64,000 nt of DNA, taken from assembly GCF_029892785.1 (NCBI RefSeq), contig NZ_JARXXA010000011.1, positions 84,158 through 148,157 on the forward strand. Direction: 5' to 3'. Made by a program: the position numbers and the translations under genes. Positions 27,295 to 36,503 of the stretch are shown here, piece after piece. Within the stretch, counting starts at the first letter, position 1. Every line of letters starts with the position of its first letter. The DNA comes from Parabacteroides sp. PH5-46. GTDB taxonomy: Bacteria > Bacteroidota > Bacteroidia > Bacteroidales > Tannerellaceae. The notes beneath the pieces are model-generated. The model saw only the letters and a program-made list of their open reading frames with translations, was not told where the DNA came from and searched no databases.

Positions 27295-28851
27295 ATGAAA
27301 AATAAGATATATATATTCATTGTTGGTTTATTGCTTTCGGGTTTATTCCTGAATAGTTGTGATAATTTTGAAGACTACAATACCAATCCGAATGAATCGA
27401 CAAAAGTTACTTCCAGTATGTTGGCAACTAATCTGATACTGGAAGTCATGAAGGAACATGGGACTACGAAAACGTTTATGCGTGACGATATGCTCAGTAA
27501 ATATATTGCATGGACCGAAGGGAATGATATTGACTATGCATTTAATAAGTTGGGCAGGACGGATGACTTTTGGGAATACAGTTTTAGGGCAATGGCGCTT
27601 CTGAACAATGTAAACCGGATGATTGAGTTTGCAACAAGTGACAAAGTAAAGGATTCATACACCGCTTTGGGACACTTTATCCGGGTAAGCAAATATTTTG
27701 ATCTTACCATGCGTGCAGGTGATATTCCATATAGTGAAAGTATGGGAGGCGATGAAGGTGTTTATTATCCGGCCTATGATGAACAAAAGGCTGTATTTCT
27801 GGGATTGTTGAACGAGTTGGATAAAGCGGATCAGTTATTTCAGACAGGAGACAACTTTGATGGTGATCCTGTATATGGAGGTGATGTTTCATTATGGAGA
27901 AAGGCTGCGAATGTTTACCAGTTGAAACTGCTTATTAATTTATATAAGAAGTCGGGAGATGCTGATTTGAAAGTAAAAGAACGTTTCCAGACAATAGTAA
28001 GCAGTCGTCCGATATTCACTTCCAATGCAGATAATTTCCAATTGGTTCATAGCGATAGGGCAGGAGAAAAGTATCCGTTTTATAAGGAAGGTAACAACTT
28101 TATTGTTTTCAATCAAATATCTTCCATTATTGTCGATACGTTGAAGTTGCTGCAAGATCGTCGTTTATTCTATTATGCCAAACCAACTCCACAGGCTAAT
28201 GAGAACGCTCTTTCTCCATCTGACTGGGAGGCATATAACGGAGTAAATCCTACGCTGACTTTTGCAGAAATACAATCGGCTGTAGAAGGCAAAAATGTAT
28301 CTCAGATAAATAACCGTTACAGCCAGCTACCCGAAGGTGAACCTACTTTCTTGCTAAGTTATGCGGAAATGAATTTTATCCTGGCGGAAGCAGTTGTTCG
28401 TGGGTTATTAAGCGGAGACGCAAAGGCCTATTATGAAAAAGGTGTAAAAGCGGCTATGACATTTACAGCCTCTAATACTCCCGACGAATCTGATTATCAT
28501 CATAATATGAAGATAACTGACGATTATATCGATACTTACCTAAAGGGAGAACATGTTGCTTTTGCGTCGACTGCTGATAAGCAAATCCGTCAGATCATTA
28601 TGCAGAAATATATTACGACCTTTCTTCAGACTCCGTTTAACGGTTATTTCGAGTACAGACGGACGGGAGTACCTGCACTTCCTATCAATCCTTTGTCTAA
28701 TAGGAATGTGCCGGCTGATAAGATGCCCATACGTTGGATGTATCCTCAGGTAGAATATAATTATAATACGGAAAATGTAAATGCTGCAGTAGCCCGTCAG
28801 TTCAATGGTACCGACACGGAGAACGAAGTGATGTGGTTATTAAAAGATTAA
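27295..28851 (+). CDS. SusD/RagB-like nutrient-binding lipoprotein
   Basis: 518 residues with lipobox LNSC (Cys22) followed by DNFEDYNTNP, the pattern of the SusD-like-2 group. It is a helical TPR-type protein at the cell surface that forms the lid of the SusC barrel and captures the substrate. Features such as SYAEMNFILAEAV near residue 355 belong to the family. It is 18 bases after SusC and 13 bases before the phosphoesterase, so all three are likely one transcript. Confidence 0.93.
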   Translation: MKNKIYIFIVGLLLSGLFLNSCDNFEDYNTNPNESTKVTSSMLATNLILEVMKEHGTTKTFMRDDMLSKYIAWTEGNDIDYAFNKLGRTDDFWEYSFRAMALLNNVNRMIEFATSDKVKDSYTALGHFIRVSKYFDLTMRAGDIPYSESMGGDEGVYYPAYDEQKAVFLGLLNELDKADQLFQTGDNFDGDPVYGGDVSLWRKAANVYQLKLLINLYKKSGDADLKVKERFQTIVSSRPIFTSNADNFQLVHSDRAGEKYPFYKEGNNFIVFNQISSIIVDTLKLLQDRRLFYYAKPTPQANENALSPSDWEAYNGVNPTLTFAEIQSAVEGKNVSQINNRYSQLPEGEPTFLLSYAEMNFILAEAVVRGLLSGDAKAYYEKGVKAAMTFTASNTPDESDYHHNMKITDDYIDTYLKGEHVAFASTADKQIRQIIMQKYITTFLQTPFNGYFEYRRTGVPALPINPLSNRNVPADKMPIRWMYPQVEYNYNTENVNAAVARQFNGTDTENEVMWLLKD

Positions 28852-28864
28852 ATTGCTTTTTAAT

Positions 28865-29866
28865 ATGAATTTGATGAAAGTATATAAGCTATTCTTTTAC
28901 TGTTTCCTATTACTTATATTCTCTTTTCAGACGGAGGCTTCTGGCCTTAAATTCAAAGAAGATGGGAAATTTAAGATTATTCAGGTTACCGACACCCATA
29001 TTGTAGCTGATTCGGTTGCTAATTCAATGGAGTCAGTATCCATGCTCCGTCAGGTCTTGGATGCCGAAAAACCGGACTTAGTTATATTTACGGGTGATAT
29101 AGTGACAGGGAAACCGTATAAGAAAGGCTTCGAAATGCTTATAGAGCCTGTTCTTTCACGTCGAATACCTTTCGCCACTTTGCTGGGAAATCATGACCAC
29201 GAACAGGATCTTTCCCGCGAAGAAGTAGGGCAATATCTGATGACCTTTCCCGAAAATCTTGGCCAGATGGAAAAAGTGAATGGAGTTACTGGTATTGGAA
29301 ATTATGTTCTGGAAATCAAAGATAAGAAAGGACGTTATAATAAAGCTATTCTGTATTGCATGGATTCGAATGCTTACAGTACCATACCCGGCGTGCGTGG
29401 GTATGGATGGTTTACTCCCGATCAGGTAGCATGGTATCGCTCTCAAAGTGATACTTATAAGGCAGATAACCGAGGGGTTCCGCTTCCCGCTTTAGCTTTT
29501 TTCCATATCCCGTTGTTAGAATACAGGCTGGGATATATGGATACGACACATGTTATGATCGGAACACAGATGGAAAAAGTCTGTTCTCCGGAAATCAATA
29601 CCGGTATGTTTGCCGCTATGTTGATGCAGGGGGATGTGATGGGTACTTTTGTGGGGCATGATCATGTAAACGATTATATCTTTAATCATTTTGGCATAGC
29701 CCTGGCATACGGTCGTTTTTCAGGAAGCAAAAACACATATACCGAGCTGAAAAATGGGGTACGTGTGATCGAATTGACAGAAGACGAATCCGGTTTTGAC
29801 ACCTGGATACGCCTGGATGATAAACAGGTGATACACAGGGTGAAATTCCCGGAAGGCTTGCGGTGA
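28865..29866 (+). CDS. Exported calcineurin-like metallophosphoesterase
   Basis: About 333 residues from the ATG at 28865, with a signal peptide ending near FQTEASG. The metal-binding motifs of the fold are all present: QVTDTHI, VIFTGDIVTG, LLGNHDHE, and the late GHDHVND. This arrangement is typical of the Dcr2/purple acid phosphatase-like group. It probably removes phosphate from a mono- or diester outside the inner membrane, and as part of the SusC/SusD transcript may process the imported compound. Its stop codon lies inside the first unit of a 22-bp repeat array. Confidence 0.88.
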   Translation: MNLMKVYKLFFYCFLLLIFSFQTEASGLKFKEDGKFKIIQVTDTHIVADSVANSMESVSMLRQVLDAEKPDLVIFTGDIVTGKPYKKGFEMLIEPVLSRRIPFATLLGNHDHEQDLSREEVGQYLMTFPENLGQMEKVNGVTGIGNYVLEIKDKKGRYNKAILYCMDSNAYSTIPGVRGYGWFTPDQVAWYRSQSDTYKADNRGVPLPALAFFHIPLLEYRLGYMDTTHVMIGTQMEKVCSPEINTGMFAAMLMQGDVMGTFVGHDHVNDYIFNHFGIALAYGRFSGSKNTYTELKNGVRVIELTEDESGFDTWIRLDDKQVIHRVKFPEGLR

Positions 29867-29948
29867 AAAATCGCATGTATGCAATTGAAAAAACGCATGC
29901 ATGCGATTTAAAAAAAGAAGCCATGCGTTTTAAAAATCGCATGGCTTC
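29861..29948. repeat. Array of four 22-bp repeats overlapping the phosphoesterase stop codon
   Basis: Units start at 29861, 29883, 29905 and 29927, exactly 22 bases apart. The common pattern is a TnnAAAAA tract followed by CGCATG and ATGC; the third unit has GAAGCC in place of CGCATG. Part of the array (29911-29948) also forms the terminator. Confidence 0.7.
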
Positions 29949-29954
29949 TTTTTT
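29911..29954 (+). terminator. Strong terminator after the phosphoesterase
   Basis: 17-bp perfect stem: AAAAAAGAAGCCATGCG (29911-29927) with its complement at 29938-29954, a 10-base loop, and a run of T at the end. The A-rich left arm makes it active in both directions, so it may also end the tRNA transcript coming from the right. Confidence 0.8.
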
Positions 29955-29982
29955 TGAACATACTATTACAGTAAAAAATTAG

Positions 29983-30057
29983 TGAACCGTGCCGGGCTCG
30001 AACCGGCGACCTCTGCCCTGTCAAGGCAGCGCTCTAAACCAACTGAGCTAACAGTTC
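29983..30057 (-). tRNA. tRNA-Val (GAC)
   Basis: 75 bases fold as a full cloverleaf. The acceptor pairs GAACTGT with ACGGTTC (one T-G pair), the D arm is GCTC/GAGC, the anticodon stem is CTGCC/GGCAG around the loop TTGACAG (anticodon GAC), and the T arm is GCCGG-TTCGAGC-CCGGC. The discriminator base is A and CCA is not encoded. A perfect -7 element lies five bases before its 5' end. Confidence 0.95.
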
Positions 30058-30061
30058 GATA

Positions 30062-30069
30062 CAAATATA
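30062..30069 (-). promoter_or_regulatory. -7 promoter element of tRNA-Val
   Basis: Minus strand TATATTTG, a perfect match, four bases upstream of the tRNA's first base. Confidence 0.55.
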
Positions 30070-30121
30070 ATATATTTTTGTTTTGCGCCTAATGGTACTA
30101 TCATGTCTTGTATTTTATCAT

Positions 30122-30129
30122 TACTTTTG
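30122..30129 (+). promoter_or_regulatory. -7 promoter element of dnaG
   Basis: TACTTTTG, a perfect match, 23 bases before the ATG at 30153, with the strong ribosome site GGAGG (30141-30145) between. Another -7 (TATTTTTG) lies at 30073-30080. Confidence 0.5.
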
Positions 30130-30152
30130 TATGTTTAAACGGAGGTTGCCTA

Positions 30153-32138
30153 ATGATAGATCAATTTACAATAGACCGGATACTGGAGGCTGCAAAGATA
30201 GAAGATGTAGTGTCTGAGTTTGTTACCTTGCGTAAGCGAGGGGTTAATCTTGTGGGATTATGTCCGTTCCATGCAGATAAAACACCTTCGTTTTACGTTT
30301 CCAAGGCCAAGAATATCTGTAAATGCTTTGCCTGTGGAGAAGGAGGTACGCCTGTTCACTTTATCATGAAGCATGAGCAGGTGAGTTATTTTGATGCTTT
30401 ACGCTATCTGGCAAAAAAATATGGTATAGAGATACAGGAACGTGAACTGACGGATGAAGAAAAGCAGGTTCGCAGTGATCGGGAAAGTATGCTGATAGTC
30501 AATAGTTGGGCACAGAAGTATTTTAGTACTCAACTCTTTGAACATGTTGAAGGATCATCCATCGGACTTCGTTATTTTAAGGAACGGGGTTTTCGGGATG
30601 ACATTGTCAAGAAATTCCAACTGGGCTATAGTCTGGACGAACGGGATGCAATCAGTAAAGCCGCTGCCCAGGCAGGTTATAAACAGGAGTTTTTAGAAAA
30701 AACCGGATTAATCATTGCTTACGAAAACGGAGGAGTGAGCGACCGTTTCAGAGGACGGGTGATGTTTCCGGTTCATAGCGTAAGCGGTAAGGTAGTTGCC
30801 TTTGGCGGGCGTATCCTGAAGAAGGATGAGAAAACGGCCAAATATGTCAATTCTCCCGAAAGTGAGATTTACCATAAGAGTAATGAGCTGTATGGTATCT
30901 TTTTTGCCAAACAAAGTATTGTAAAGAGAGGCAAATGCTTCCTGGTAGAAGGGTATACAGATGTTATATCCATGCATCAGGCGGGGATTGAGAATGTAGT
31001 GGCTTCGTCCGGTACGGCTCTGACATTTCCCCAGATCAGACTGATTCATCGTTTTACAGACAATATCACTGTTTTGTATGACGGCGATGCCGCAGGTATT
31101 AAAGCGGCTCTTCGTGGGATAGACCTGTTGCTGGAAGAAGGTATGAACGTAAAAGTAGTGTTACTGCCGGAGGGTGAAGATCCTGATTCGTATGCTCGCA
31201 AACATAATTCTACAGAGTTTCATGAGTTCATAGAGAAAAGCGAAACAGACTTTATCCGCTTTAAAACAAAATTGTTGTTAGATGAAGCGGCAGGCGACCC
31301 TATGAAGCGTTCGGCCTTGATTACAGATATTATCAAAACGGTAGCTATTGTTCCGGACGAAATTGCCCGTACATTCTATATTCGTGAATGCAGCACGATG
31401 ATGGAGATTGATGAGCGCCTGCTGCTGAACGAGATAAATAAGATACGGCTGAAGCAGGCGGAAAGGCAACCTACTCCTGTATTACCTCCACAAGGAGAGA
31501 ATCTAGTTGATCCATTGTCTACCCCACAGCAGGAGGGAACAGCGTTGCTTTCCGGTAAAGATATGCAACAGCGTTCTCCGTTTGAAGCGAAAGAAAAGGT
31601 GTTACTGCGTTATGTTGTACGTTTTGGCGAGAAGGTGTTGTTTGATTATGAAGATACGGAAACGCATGAACGGAAGATTATTCGTGTTGCAGAGTATATC
31701 TATTCTGAGTTGGAACAGGATAATATGCCTTTTCAACATGCGCTTTATAAGGAAATGTTGCAAGATGCCGTAACCCGTTGTAAAGAAGAAGGGTTTGTAG
31801 CTTCACGTTACTTTTTAAGTCATCCGGATCCGGATATCAGCCGTTTAGCCGTTAATCTGGTAAGTGATAAATATCAACTCAGTAAGTATCATACTAAATT
31901 TCAGGAGATAAAACAGGAAGAAGATTCGTTGGTACAGACTGTTTTATACGATATATTGGGTTTCAAGGATGCCTATATCCGTCAACAGATAAACGAAATA
32001 GGAATAAAGATAAAAGAATTGCAATCTACTGCCACGACTGAAGAAGTGATTGCCCTGATGAAAGAACAAGACGAACTGAATAAAATAAAGAAAGCCCTTA
32101 ATAAACAAATAGGCGAACGTATTGTATTAAAAATGTAA
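30153..32138 (+). CDS. dnaG: DNA primase
   Basis: 661 residues. It makes RNA primers for replication at the fork. The N-terminal CHC2 zinc ribbon is visible (LCPFHADKTPSF and KCFACGEGG). Next comes the TOPRIM catalytic core, with LVEGYTDVISMHQAG and the acidic YDGDAAGIKAA. The C-terminal part, longer and variable, would bind DnaB helicase. The frame is open to 30108, but the ATG at 30153 has GGAGG eight bases upstream and starts the family sequence MIDQFTIDRILEAA. It is followed by an ABC exporter pair starting ten bases later. Confidence 0.95.
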   Translation: MIDQFTIDRILEAAKIEDVVSEFVTLRKRGVNLVGLCPFHADKTPSFYVSKAKNICKCFACGEGGTPVHFIMKHEQVSYFDALRYLAKKYGIEIQERELTDEEKQVRSDRESMLIVNSWAQKYFSTQLFEHVEGSSIGLRYFKERGFRDDIVKKFQLGYSLDERDAISKAAAQAGYKQEFLEKTGLIIAYENGGVSDRFRGRVMFPVHSVSGKVVAFGGRILKKDEKTAKYVNSPESEIYHKSNELYGIFFAKQSIVKRGKCFLVEGYTDVISMHQAGIENVVASSGTALTFPQIRLIHRFTDNITVLYDGDAAGIKAALRGIDLLLEEGMNVKVVLLPEGEDPDSYARKHNSTEFHEFIEKSETDFIRFKTKLLLDEAAGDPMKRSALITDIIKTVAIVPDEIARTFYIRECSTMMEIDERLLLNEINKIRLKQAERQPTPVLPPQGENLVDPLSTPQQEGTALLSGKDMQQRSPFEAKEKVLLRYVVRFGEKVLFDYEDTETHERKIIRVAEYIYSELEQDNMPFQHALYKEMLQDAVTRCKEEGFVASRYFLSHPDPDISRLAVNLVSDKYQLSKYHTKFQEIKQEEDSLVQTVLYDILGFKDAYIRQQINEIGIKIKELQSTATTEEVIALMKEQDELNKIKKALNKQIGERIVLKM

Positions 32139-32148
32139 ACGTAATTTT

Positions 32149-33075
32149 ATGTATTTTGTTGAAACAGAAGATGTGGTCAAACAATTCTCCGGCCACCTGG
32201 CACTGAATAAGGTGAGCATACAGGTGCCCAAAGGAAGAATATTCGGCCTACTTGGCCCTAATGGGGCTGGAAAAACCACGCTCATAAGGATTATAAACCG
32301 GATTACAGCTCCTGATAGTGGGAAGGTATGGATTAATGGTAACGAATCTCAGCCTGAAGATGTATACCGGATCGGTTATATGCCCGAAGAAAGAGGCTTG
32401 TACAAGAAAATGAAAGTAGGAGAACAGGCTATTTACCTGGCTCAGTTAAAAGGTCTTTCGTATGCCGAAGCAAAGAAACGCCTGAAGATATGGTTTGAAA
32501 AGTTTGAGATCATGTCATGGTGGAACCGGAAACTGGAAGAGCTTTCCAAGGGGATGCAACAGAAAGTACAGTTTATTATTACAGTTATCCATGACCCGGA
32601 ATTGCTTATCTTTGATGAGCCCTTCAGTGGCTTTGACCCGGTGAATGCCGACCGCCTGAAGCAGGAAATACTGGAATTAAAATACCTGGGAAAGACAATT
32701 ATTTTCTCAACCCATAATATGGCTTCGGTAGAGGAGATATGTGATGAGATCGCTTTGATAGATCGTTCGCAAGTTGTACTTTCCGGCGAAGTGAATGAGA
32801 TACGTAATCGCTATAAGTCGAATACCTTTAATGTTGTCCTTCGTTCGCTGGGTAACGGATTCAACTTTACATCCGCTAACTATTCGGTACTGAATACCAA
32901 AGCTCATGCCGACGTAATGGATATCCGGATACATAAAGAGATGGAAATAACAAACTCTTCCTTGCTGACAGAGCTGGCCGCATCGTATGAAATCCTTTCT
33001 TTCAGCGAAGAATTGCCTTCCATGAACGATATATTTATTAACACCGTTTCGGGTACAAACGCTACGCAGATATGA
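32149..33075 (+). CDS. ABC transporter ATP-binding protein, NatA-like
   Basis: 308 residues with Walker A GPNGAGKTT, signature LSKGMQQKV, Walker B LLIFDEPFSGFDP and a switch histidine in STHNM. A C-terminal extension of about 90 residues, as in NatA/ABC-2 type ATPases, follows the nucleotide domain. It powers the permease encoded next, which overlaps it by four bases (33072-33075). The pair resembles Na+ exporters of the NatAB type, but the substrate is not certain. Confidence 0.92.
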   Translation: MYFVETEDVVKQFSGHLALNKVSIQVPKGRIFGLLGPNGAGKTTLIRIINRITAPDSGKVWINGNESQPEDVYRIGYMPEERGLYKKMKVGEQAIYLAQLKGLSYAEAKKRLKIWFEKFEIMSWWNRKLEELSKGMQQKVQFIITVIHDPELLIFDEPFSGFDPVNADRLKQEILELKYLGKTIIFSTHNMASVEEICDEIALIDRSQVVLSGEVNEIRNRYKSNTFNVVLRSLGNGFNFTSANYSVLNTKAHADVMDIRIHKEMEITNSSLLTELAASYEILSFSEELPSMNDIFINTVSGTNATQI

Positions 33076-34382
33076 GTAAACTGGGAATAATCATAAAAAG
33101 AGAATATTTGAGGAGGGTAACGAAAAAGTCGTTCCTGGTTGTAACGATCCTGATGCCCTTTTTAATGGCTGCCTTGGTATTTGTACCGCTTTGGCTAGCT
33201 ACCATTAAAAGCGATGAAGTAAAGACTGTAGCAGTAATAGATGCTACCGGAAAATATAGTTCGTTGTTTGAGGATACGGAAAGTTTTCGCTTTATCAATA
33301 GCGATAAGTCATTGGAAGGCTACAGAAATGGGGATAATAAAGAGGTTTATGCCTTTCTGAATATTACAGATGATCTGTTATTAAACCCCAAAGCTGCGAC
33401 TTTGTATTCGGAGAAGCAGATACCGGGCGAACTGAGCCGTTTGGTAAACCAAACCATCGGAAGAAAGCTGGAAGATGAGAAGCTGGCGTCTTTTAATATC
33501 CCAAACCTGAAAGAGATTATAGCCGATAGTAAGATCAGCTTTAATGTGCAAACGATCAAGTGGAGTGCAGATGGGAAGGAGGGAGCTTCCTCTGCCGCCC
33601 TGGCATCTATTATCGGAATGATTTTTACACTGATAGTCTATATGTTTATCATGGCATATGGCTCTATGGTGATGCAAGGGGTAATGGAAGAGAAAACGAA
33701 TCGTATTGTAGAAGTGATGATCTCTTCGGTACGTCCCTTTGAACTGATGATGGGTAAGATTATAGGAATTGCTTTTGTAGGACTGACGCAGATTTTCCTT
33801 TGGGGAATCATGACTTCGGCATTACTGACGGTAGGAGGATTGATGTTTGGTGGCGGAATGGATATGTCTGCTATGCAACAACCGAATATGGCAGCTATGC
33901 AACCGGGCATGAATATGGCTGGTATGGAGAAGATGGGTGAATTGATGGGTATTATCAACAGTATCAACTTTATGGAATTGGGGATTTTCTTTATTCTGTA
34001 TTTTATAGGAGGCTATCTATTGTATGCTTCTGTTTTTGCAGCTATCGGATCATCTGTTGACCAACAGGAAGATACCAACCAGTTTATGGCTCCCATTATG
34101 ATATTCATGATCTTTGCACTGTATGCCGGTATCTATAGTATGGACAACCCCGACGGCCCGTTAGCTTTCTGGTGTTCCATGATCCCCTTTACTTCGCCGG
34201 TTGTAATGATGATACGTTTGCCTTTTGATGTTCCGATGTGGGAGTTGCTGTTGTCTGTAGGCCTCTTGTTTGCTACAGCTTTGAGTATAACCTGGCTTTC
34301 TGCCAAGATATACCGTGTAGGTATCCTCATGTACGGCAAAAAGCCAAGCATCAAAGAAATGATCAAGTGGTTGAAATACTAA
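33072..34382 (+). CDS. ABC-2 type permease, NatB-like, with a methionine-rich loop
   Basis: 436 residues with one N-terminal helix, a large extracytoplasmic domain and five or six C-terminal helices in ABC2_membrane arrangement ([22 protein letters not shown] is typical, split here by reading frame as [20 protein letters not shown]). Between two helices, at about residues 256-294, lies an insertion with about a dozen methionines ([17 protein letters not shown] and onward). Such loops bind soft metals in other proteins, but no evidence exists here. The gene ends four bases into the converging engB. Confidence 0.9.
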   Translation: MSKLGIIIKREYLRRVTKKSFLVVTILMPFLMAALVFVPLWLATIKSDEVKTVAVIDATGKYSSLFEDTESFRFINSDKSLEGYRNGDNKEVYAFLNITDDLLLNPKAATLYSEKQIPGELSRLVNQTIGRKLEDEKLASFNIPNLKEIIADSKISFNVQTIKWSADGKEGASSAALASIIGMIFTLIVYMFIMAYGSMVMQGVMEEKTNRIVEVMISSVRPFELMMGKIIGIAFVGLTQIFLWGIMTSALLTVGGLMFGGGMDMSAMQQPNMAAMQPGMNMAGMEKMGELMGIINSINFMELGIFFILYFIGGYLLYASVFAAIGSSVDQQEDTNQFMAPIMIFMIFALYAGIYSMDNPDGPLAFWCSMIPFTSPVVMMIRLPFDVPMWELLLSVGLLFATALSITWLSAKIYRVGILMYGKKPSIKEMIKWLKY

Positions 34383-34975
34383 ATACTACGATTAATTTCT
34401 TCTATATAGGAAAGGATTTCGTCCTTTCCTTCTTTCTTTTCAGATGAGGAAGTGAAGATAGGGGGGAGCGCTTCCCAGCTTTCAAGTAGTTTATCTTCGT
34501 ATGTTTTCAAGTTGTCGCTCAAGCGGCTTTTGCCCAGCTTGTCTGTTTTTGTGAAGATAATAGAGAAAGGGATGCCGTTTTCTCCCAGCCACTCCATGAA
34601 CTCAAGGTCTATTTTTTGTGGTTCATGGCGACAATCCAGTAAGACGAAGAGATTTGTAAGTTGCTCTCGTTCCAGTATATAATCTTCAATGATCCGGCGA
34701 ATCTTTTCTCGTCCTTCTTTTCCCCGCTGCGCATAACCGTATCCGGGAAGGTCTACTAAGTACCAGTCATCGTTGATGATGAAATGGTTGATGAGCTGAG
34801 TCTTACCGGGCTTTTGGGAGGTCATAGCCAAGCCTTTCCGGTTTGTCAGCATATTGATTAAAGAGGACTTTCCTACATTACTCCGGCCGATAAAAGCGTA
34901 TTCCGGCCTGTTCCCTTCCGGGCATTTTTGTACGTCGGTGTTACTGATAACAAATTCTGCGCTTTTAATTTCCAT
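34379..34975 (-). CDS. engB: Ribosome biogenesis GTPase EngB/YihA
   Basis: 198 residues, the normal size. It assists assembly of the 50S ribosomal subunit. The P-loop GRSNVGKSS, the G3 segment [12 protein letters not shown] and G4 IIFTKTDK are all visible. The frame is open to 35002, but the ATG at 34975 ([12 protein letters not shown]) aligns with the family and clears the stop of the SSF gene at 34978. It lies two bases after that gene on the same strand. Confidence 0.95.
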   Translation of the reverse strand: MEIKSAEFVISNTDVQKCPEGNRPEYAFIGRSNVGKSSLINMLTNRKGLAMTSQKPGKTQLINHFIINDDWYLVDLPGYGYAQRGKEGREKIRRIIEDYILEREQLTNLFVLLDCRHEPQKIDLEFMEWLGENGIPFSIIFTKTDKLGKSRLSDNLKTYEDKLLESWEALPPIFTSSSEKKEGKDEILSYIEEINRSI

Positions 34976-34977
34976 AT

Positions 34978-36423
34978 TTATTTCTTTTTTGATGCAAACC
35001 ATAATCCGGCAAAAGTAATCGCTCCGTTTATCATCAGCATTTCATAACTGAAAACATAAGTGGTATATTGCTTTACCAGATAATCAATTGTAAAACATAT
35101 CAGTGGCGATGCAATACATATATAAGGTACGTATTTGTCTCGCGTTTGTTTTTTTGTGAAAAGCCCGAACAGGAATAAGCCCAGTAACGGACCGTATGTA
35201 TAAGAGGCGATCATATAGATGGCATCGATAACGCTCCGGCTATTGACAGCTTTAAATATCAGGATGATAACAGCAAACAATACCGATATCATCAGGTGTA
35301 CTTTCAGACGGGTACGCTTCGCCTTTTCAGCTTCTTCTCTTTCTACTCCCAGGATATCTATACAAAAAGAGGTGGTAAGAGCTGTCAGCGCAGAGTCTGC
35401 ACTACTGAAAGCCGCAGCTATAATCCCAATCGTAAAGAATATAAGGATAGAATTTCCTAAGATGCCGGATGTACAGAACATAGGTAAGATATCATCATTC
35501 AGTGCCGGCAGGGCAATCCCTTGTTGGGCAGCCAAAGTAAGAAGTAAAACGCCCAATGACAGGAATAAAAAGTTGACAGGTGTAAAGGCAAAGCCATAGG
35601 TGTACATATTCTTTTGGGCATCTTTCAGGCTTTTGCAAGAGAGGTTTTTTTGCATCATATCCTGATCTAATCCTGTCATAACAATCGTGATGAATATCCC
35701 ACTGAAAAACTGTTTGGCAAAATGCTGTGTGCTATGCCAATCTCTGAATTCGAAGATACGGAAATGTGGGCTTTCTGTCAGAGTTTGTACCATTCCTCCC
35801 ATGCTTAAATCCATCGTGTCTTTTACTTGCCAGATAATCACTATCAGCATGGCGATCAGACAGAGTGCCTGAAGGGTATCAGTCCATACAATCGTTTTTA
35901 TACCACTTCTGTATGTATAGAGCCAGACCAGTGCTATACTAAGAACAGTAGTCAGCCAAAAAGGTATATTCCAGGCGCTGAAAACATAGGTTTGCAGAAT
36001 AAGGACCACCAGATAAAGCCGTGCAGCTGCTCCCACAATTTTGGAAAGCAGAAAGAACGAAGCGCCGGTTTTATAACTTCGCTTACCAATACGACCGTCT
36101 AAGTAGGAATAAATGGAGGTTAATTGCAATTTATAATAGAGGGGAAGTAATACTTTGGCAATAAGGATATACCCGAAAAAAAAGCCAAATACGGTTTGCA
36201 TATAGGTCATATCAATACTTCGCACCATACCGGGGACAGATACAAACGTAACTCCCGATAAAGAAGTGCCTATCATGCCAATAGATACAATAATCCAGGG
36301 AGACTGACGATTCCCTAAAAAGAAAGCATCATTGCTACTGTTTTTCTTACCCGTAAAGTAAGAAATCAGAAGCAGTACTCCGAAGTAAACTGCTATGATT
36401 ACAAGAATTATAGAACTATTCAT
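34978..36423 (-). CDS. Sodium:solute symporter (SSF family)
   Basis: 481 residues with about thirteen membrane helices. The family core is visible in [19 protein letters not shown] (first helices) and in [14 protein letters not shown], the Na+ site region. It imports a solute with Na+. The Bacteroidetes members of this shape are often annotated as proline, pantothenate or sialic-acid-like transporters, and the substrate is unknown here. Followed two bases later by engB. Confidence 0.88.
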   Translation of the reverse strand: MNSSIILVIIAVYFGVLLLISYFTGKKNSSNDAFFLGNRQSPWIIVSIGMIGTSLSGVTFVSVPGMVRSIDMTYMQTVFGFFFGYILIAKVLLPLYYKLQLTSIYSYLDGRIGKRSYKTGASFFLLSKIVGAAARLYLVVLILQTYVFSAWNIPFWLTTVLSIALVWLYTYRSGIKTIVWTDTLQALCLIAMLIVIIWQVKDTMDLSMGGMVQTLTESPHFRIFEFRDWHSTQHFAKQFFSGIFITIVMTGLDQDMMQKNLSCKSLKDAQKNMYTYGFAFTPVNFLFLSLGVLLLTLAAQQGIALPALNDDILPMFCTSGILGNSILIFFTIGIIAAAFSSADSALTALTTSFCIDILGVEREEAEKAKRTRLKVHLMISVLFAVIILIFKAVNSRSVIDAIYMIASYTYGPLLGLFLFGLFTKKQTRDKYVPYICIASPLICFTIDYLVKQYTTYVFSYEMLMINGAITFAGLWFASKKK

Positions 36424-36475
36424 CTTTTGCTAAACACATGAATAGGCAAAGGTAGCAAAAAATGCCCAGTAAACC

Positions 36476-36498
36476 GTTCTGCGTTCTACGTGTTCCGT
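36476..36498. repeat. Copy of dispersed intergenic word (TTCTGCG...TTCCGT)
   Basis: GTTCTGCGTTCTACG followed by TGTTCCGT. Related words occur at 39980-40010 (inverted), 40428-40457 and 55498-55528, always between genes. Confidence 0.55.
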
Positions 36499-36503
36499 TT
36501 GTG

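Noticed and set aside
29983..30057. tRNA-Asp (GTC) reading of the tRNA
   Set aside because: The plus strand shows GTC in the loop region, but the gene is on the minus strand, where the loop TTGACAG gives anticodon GAC (valine).
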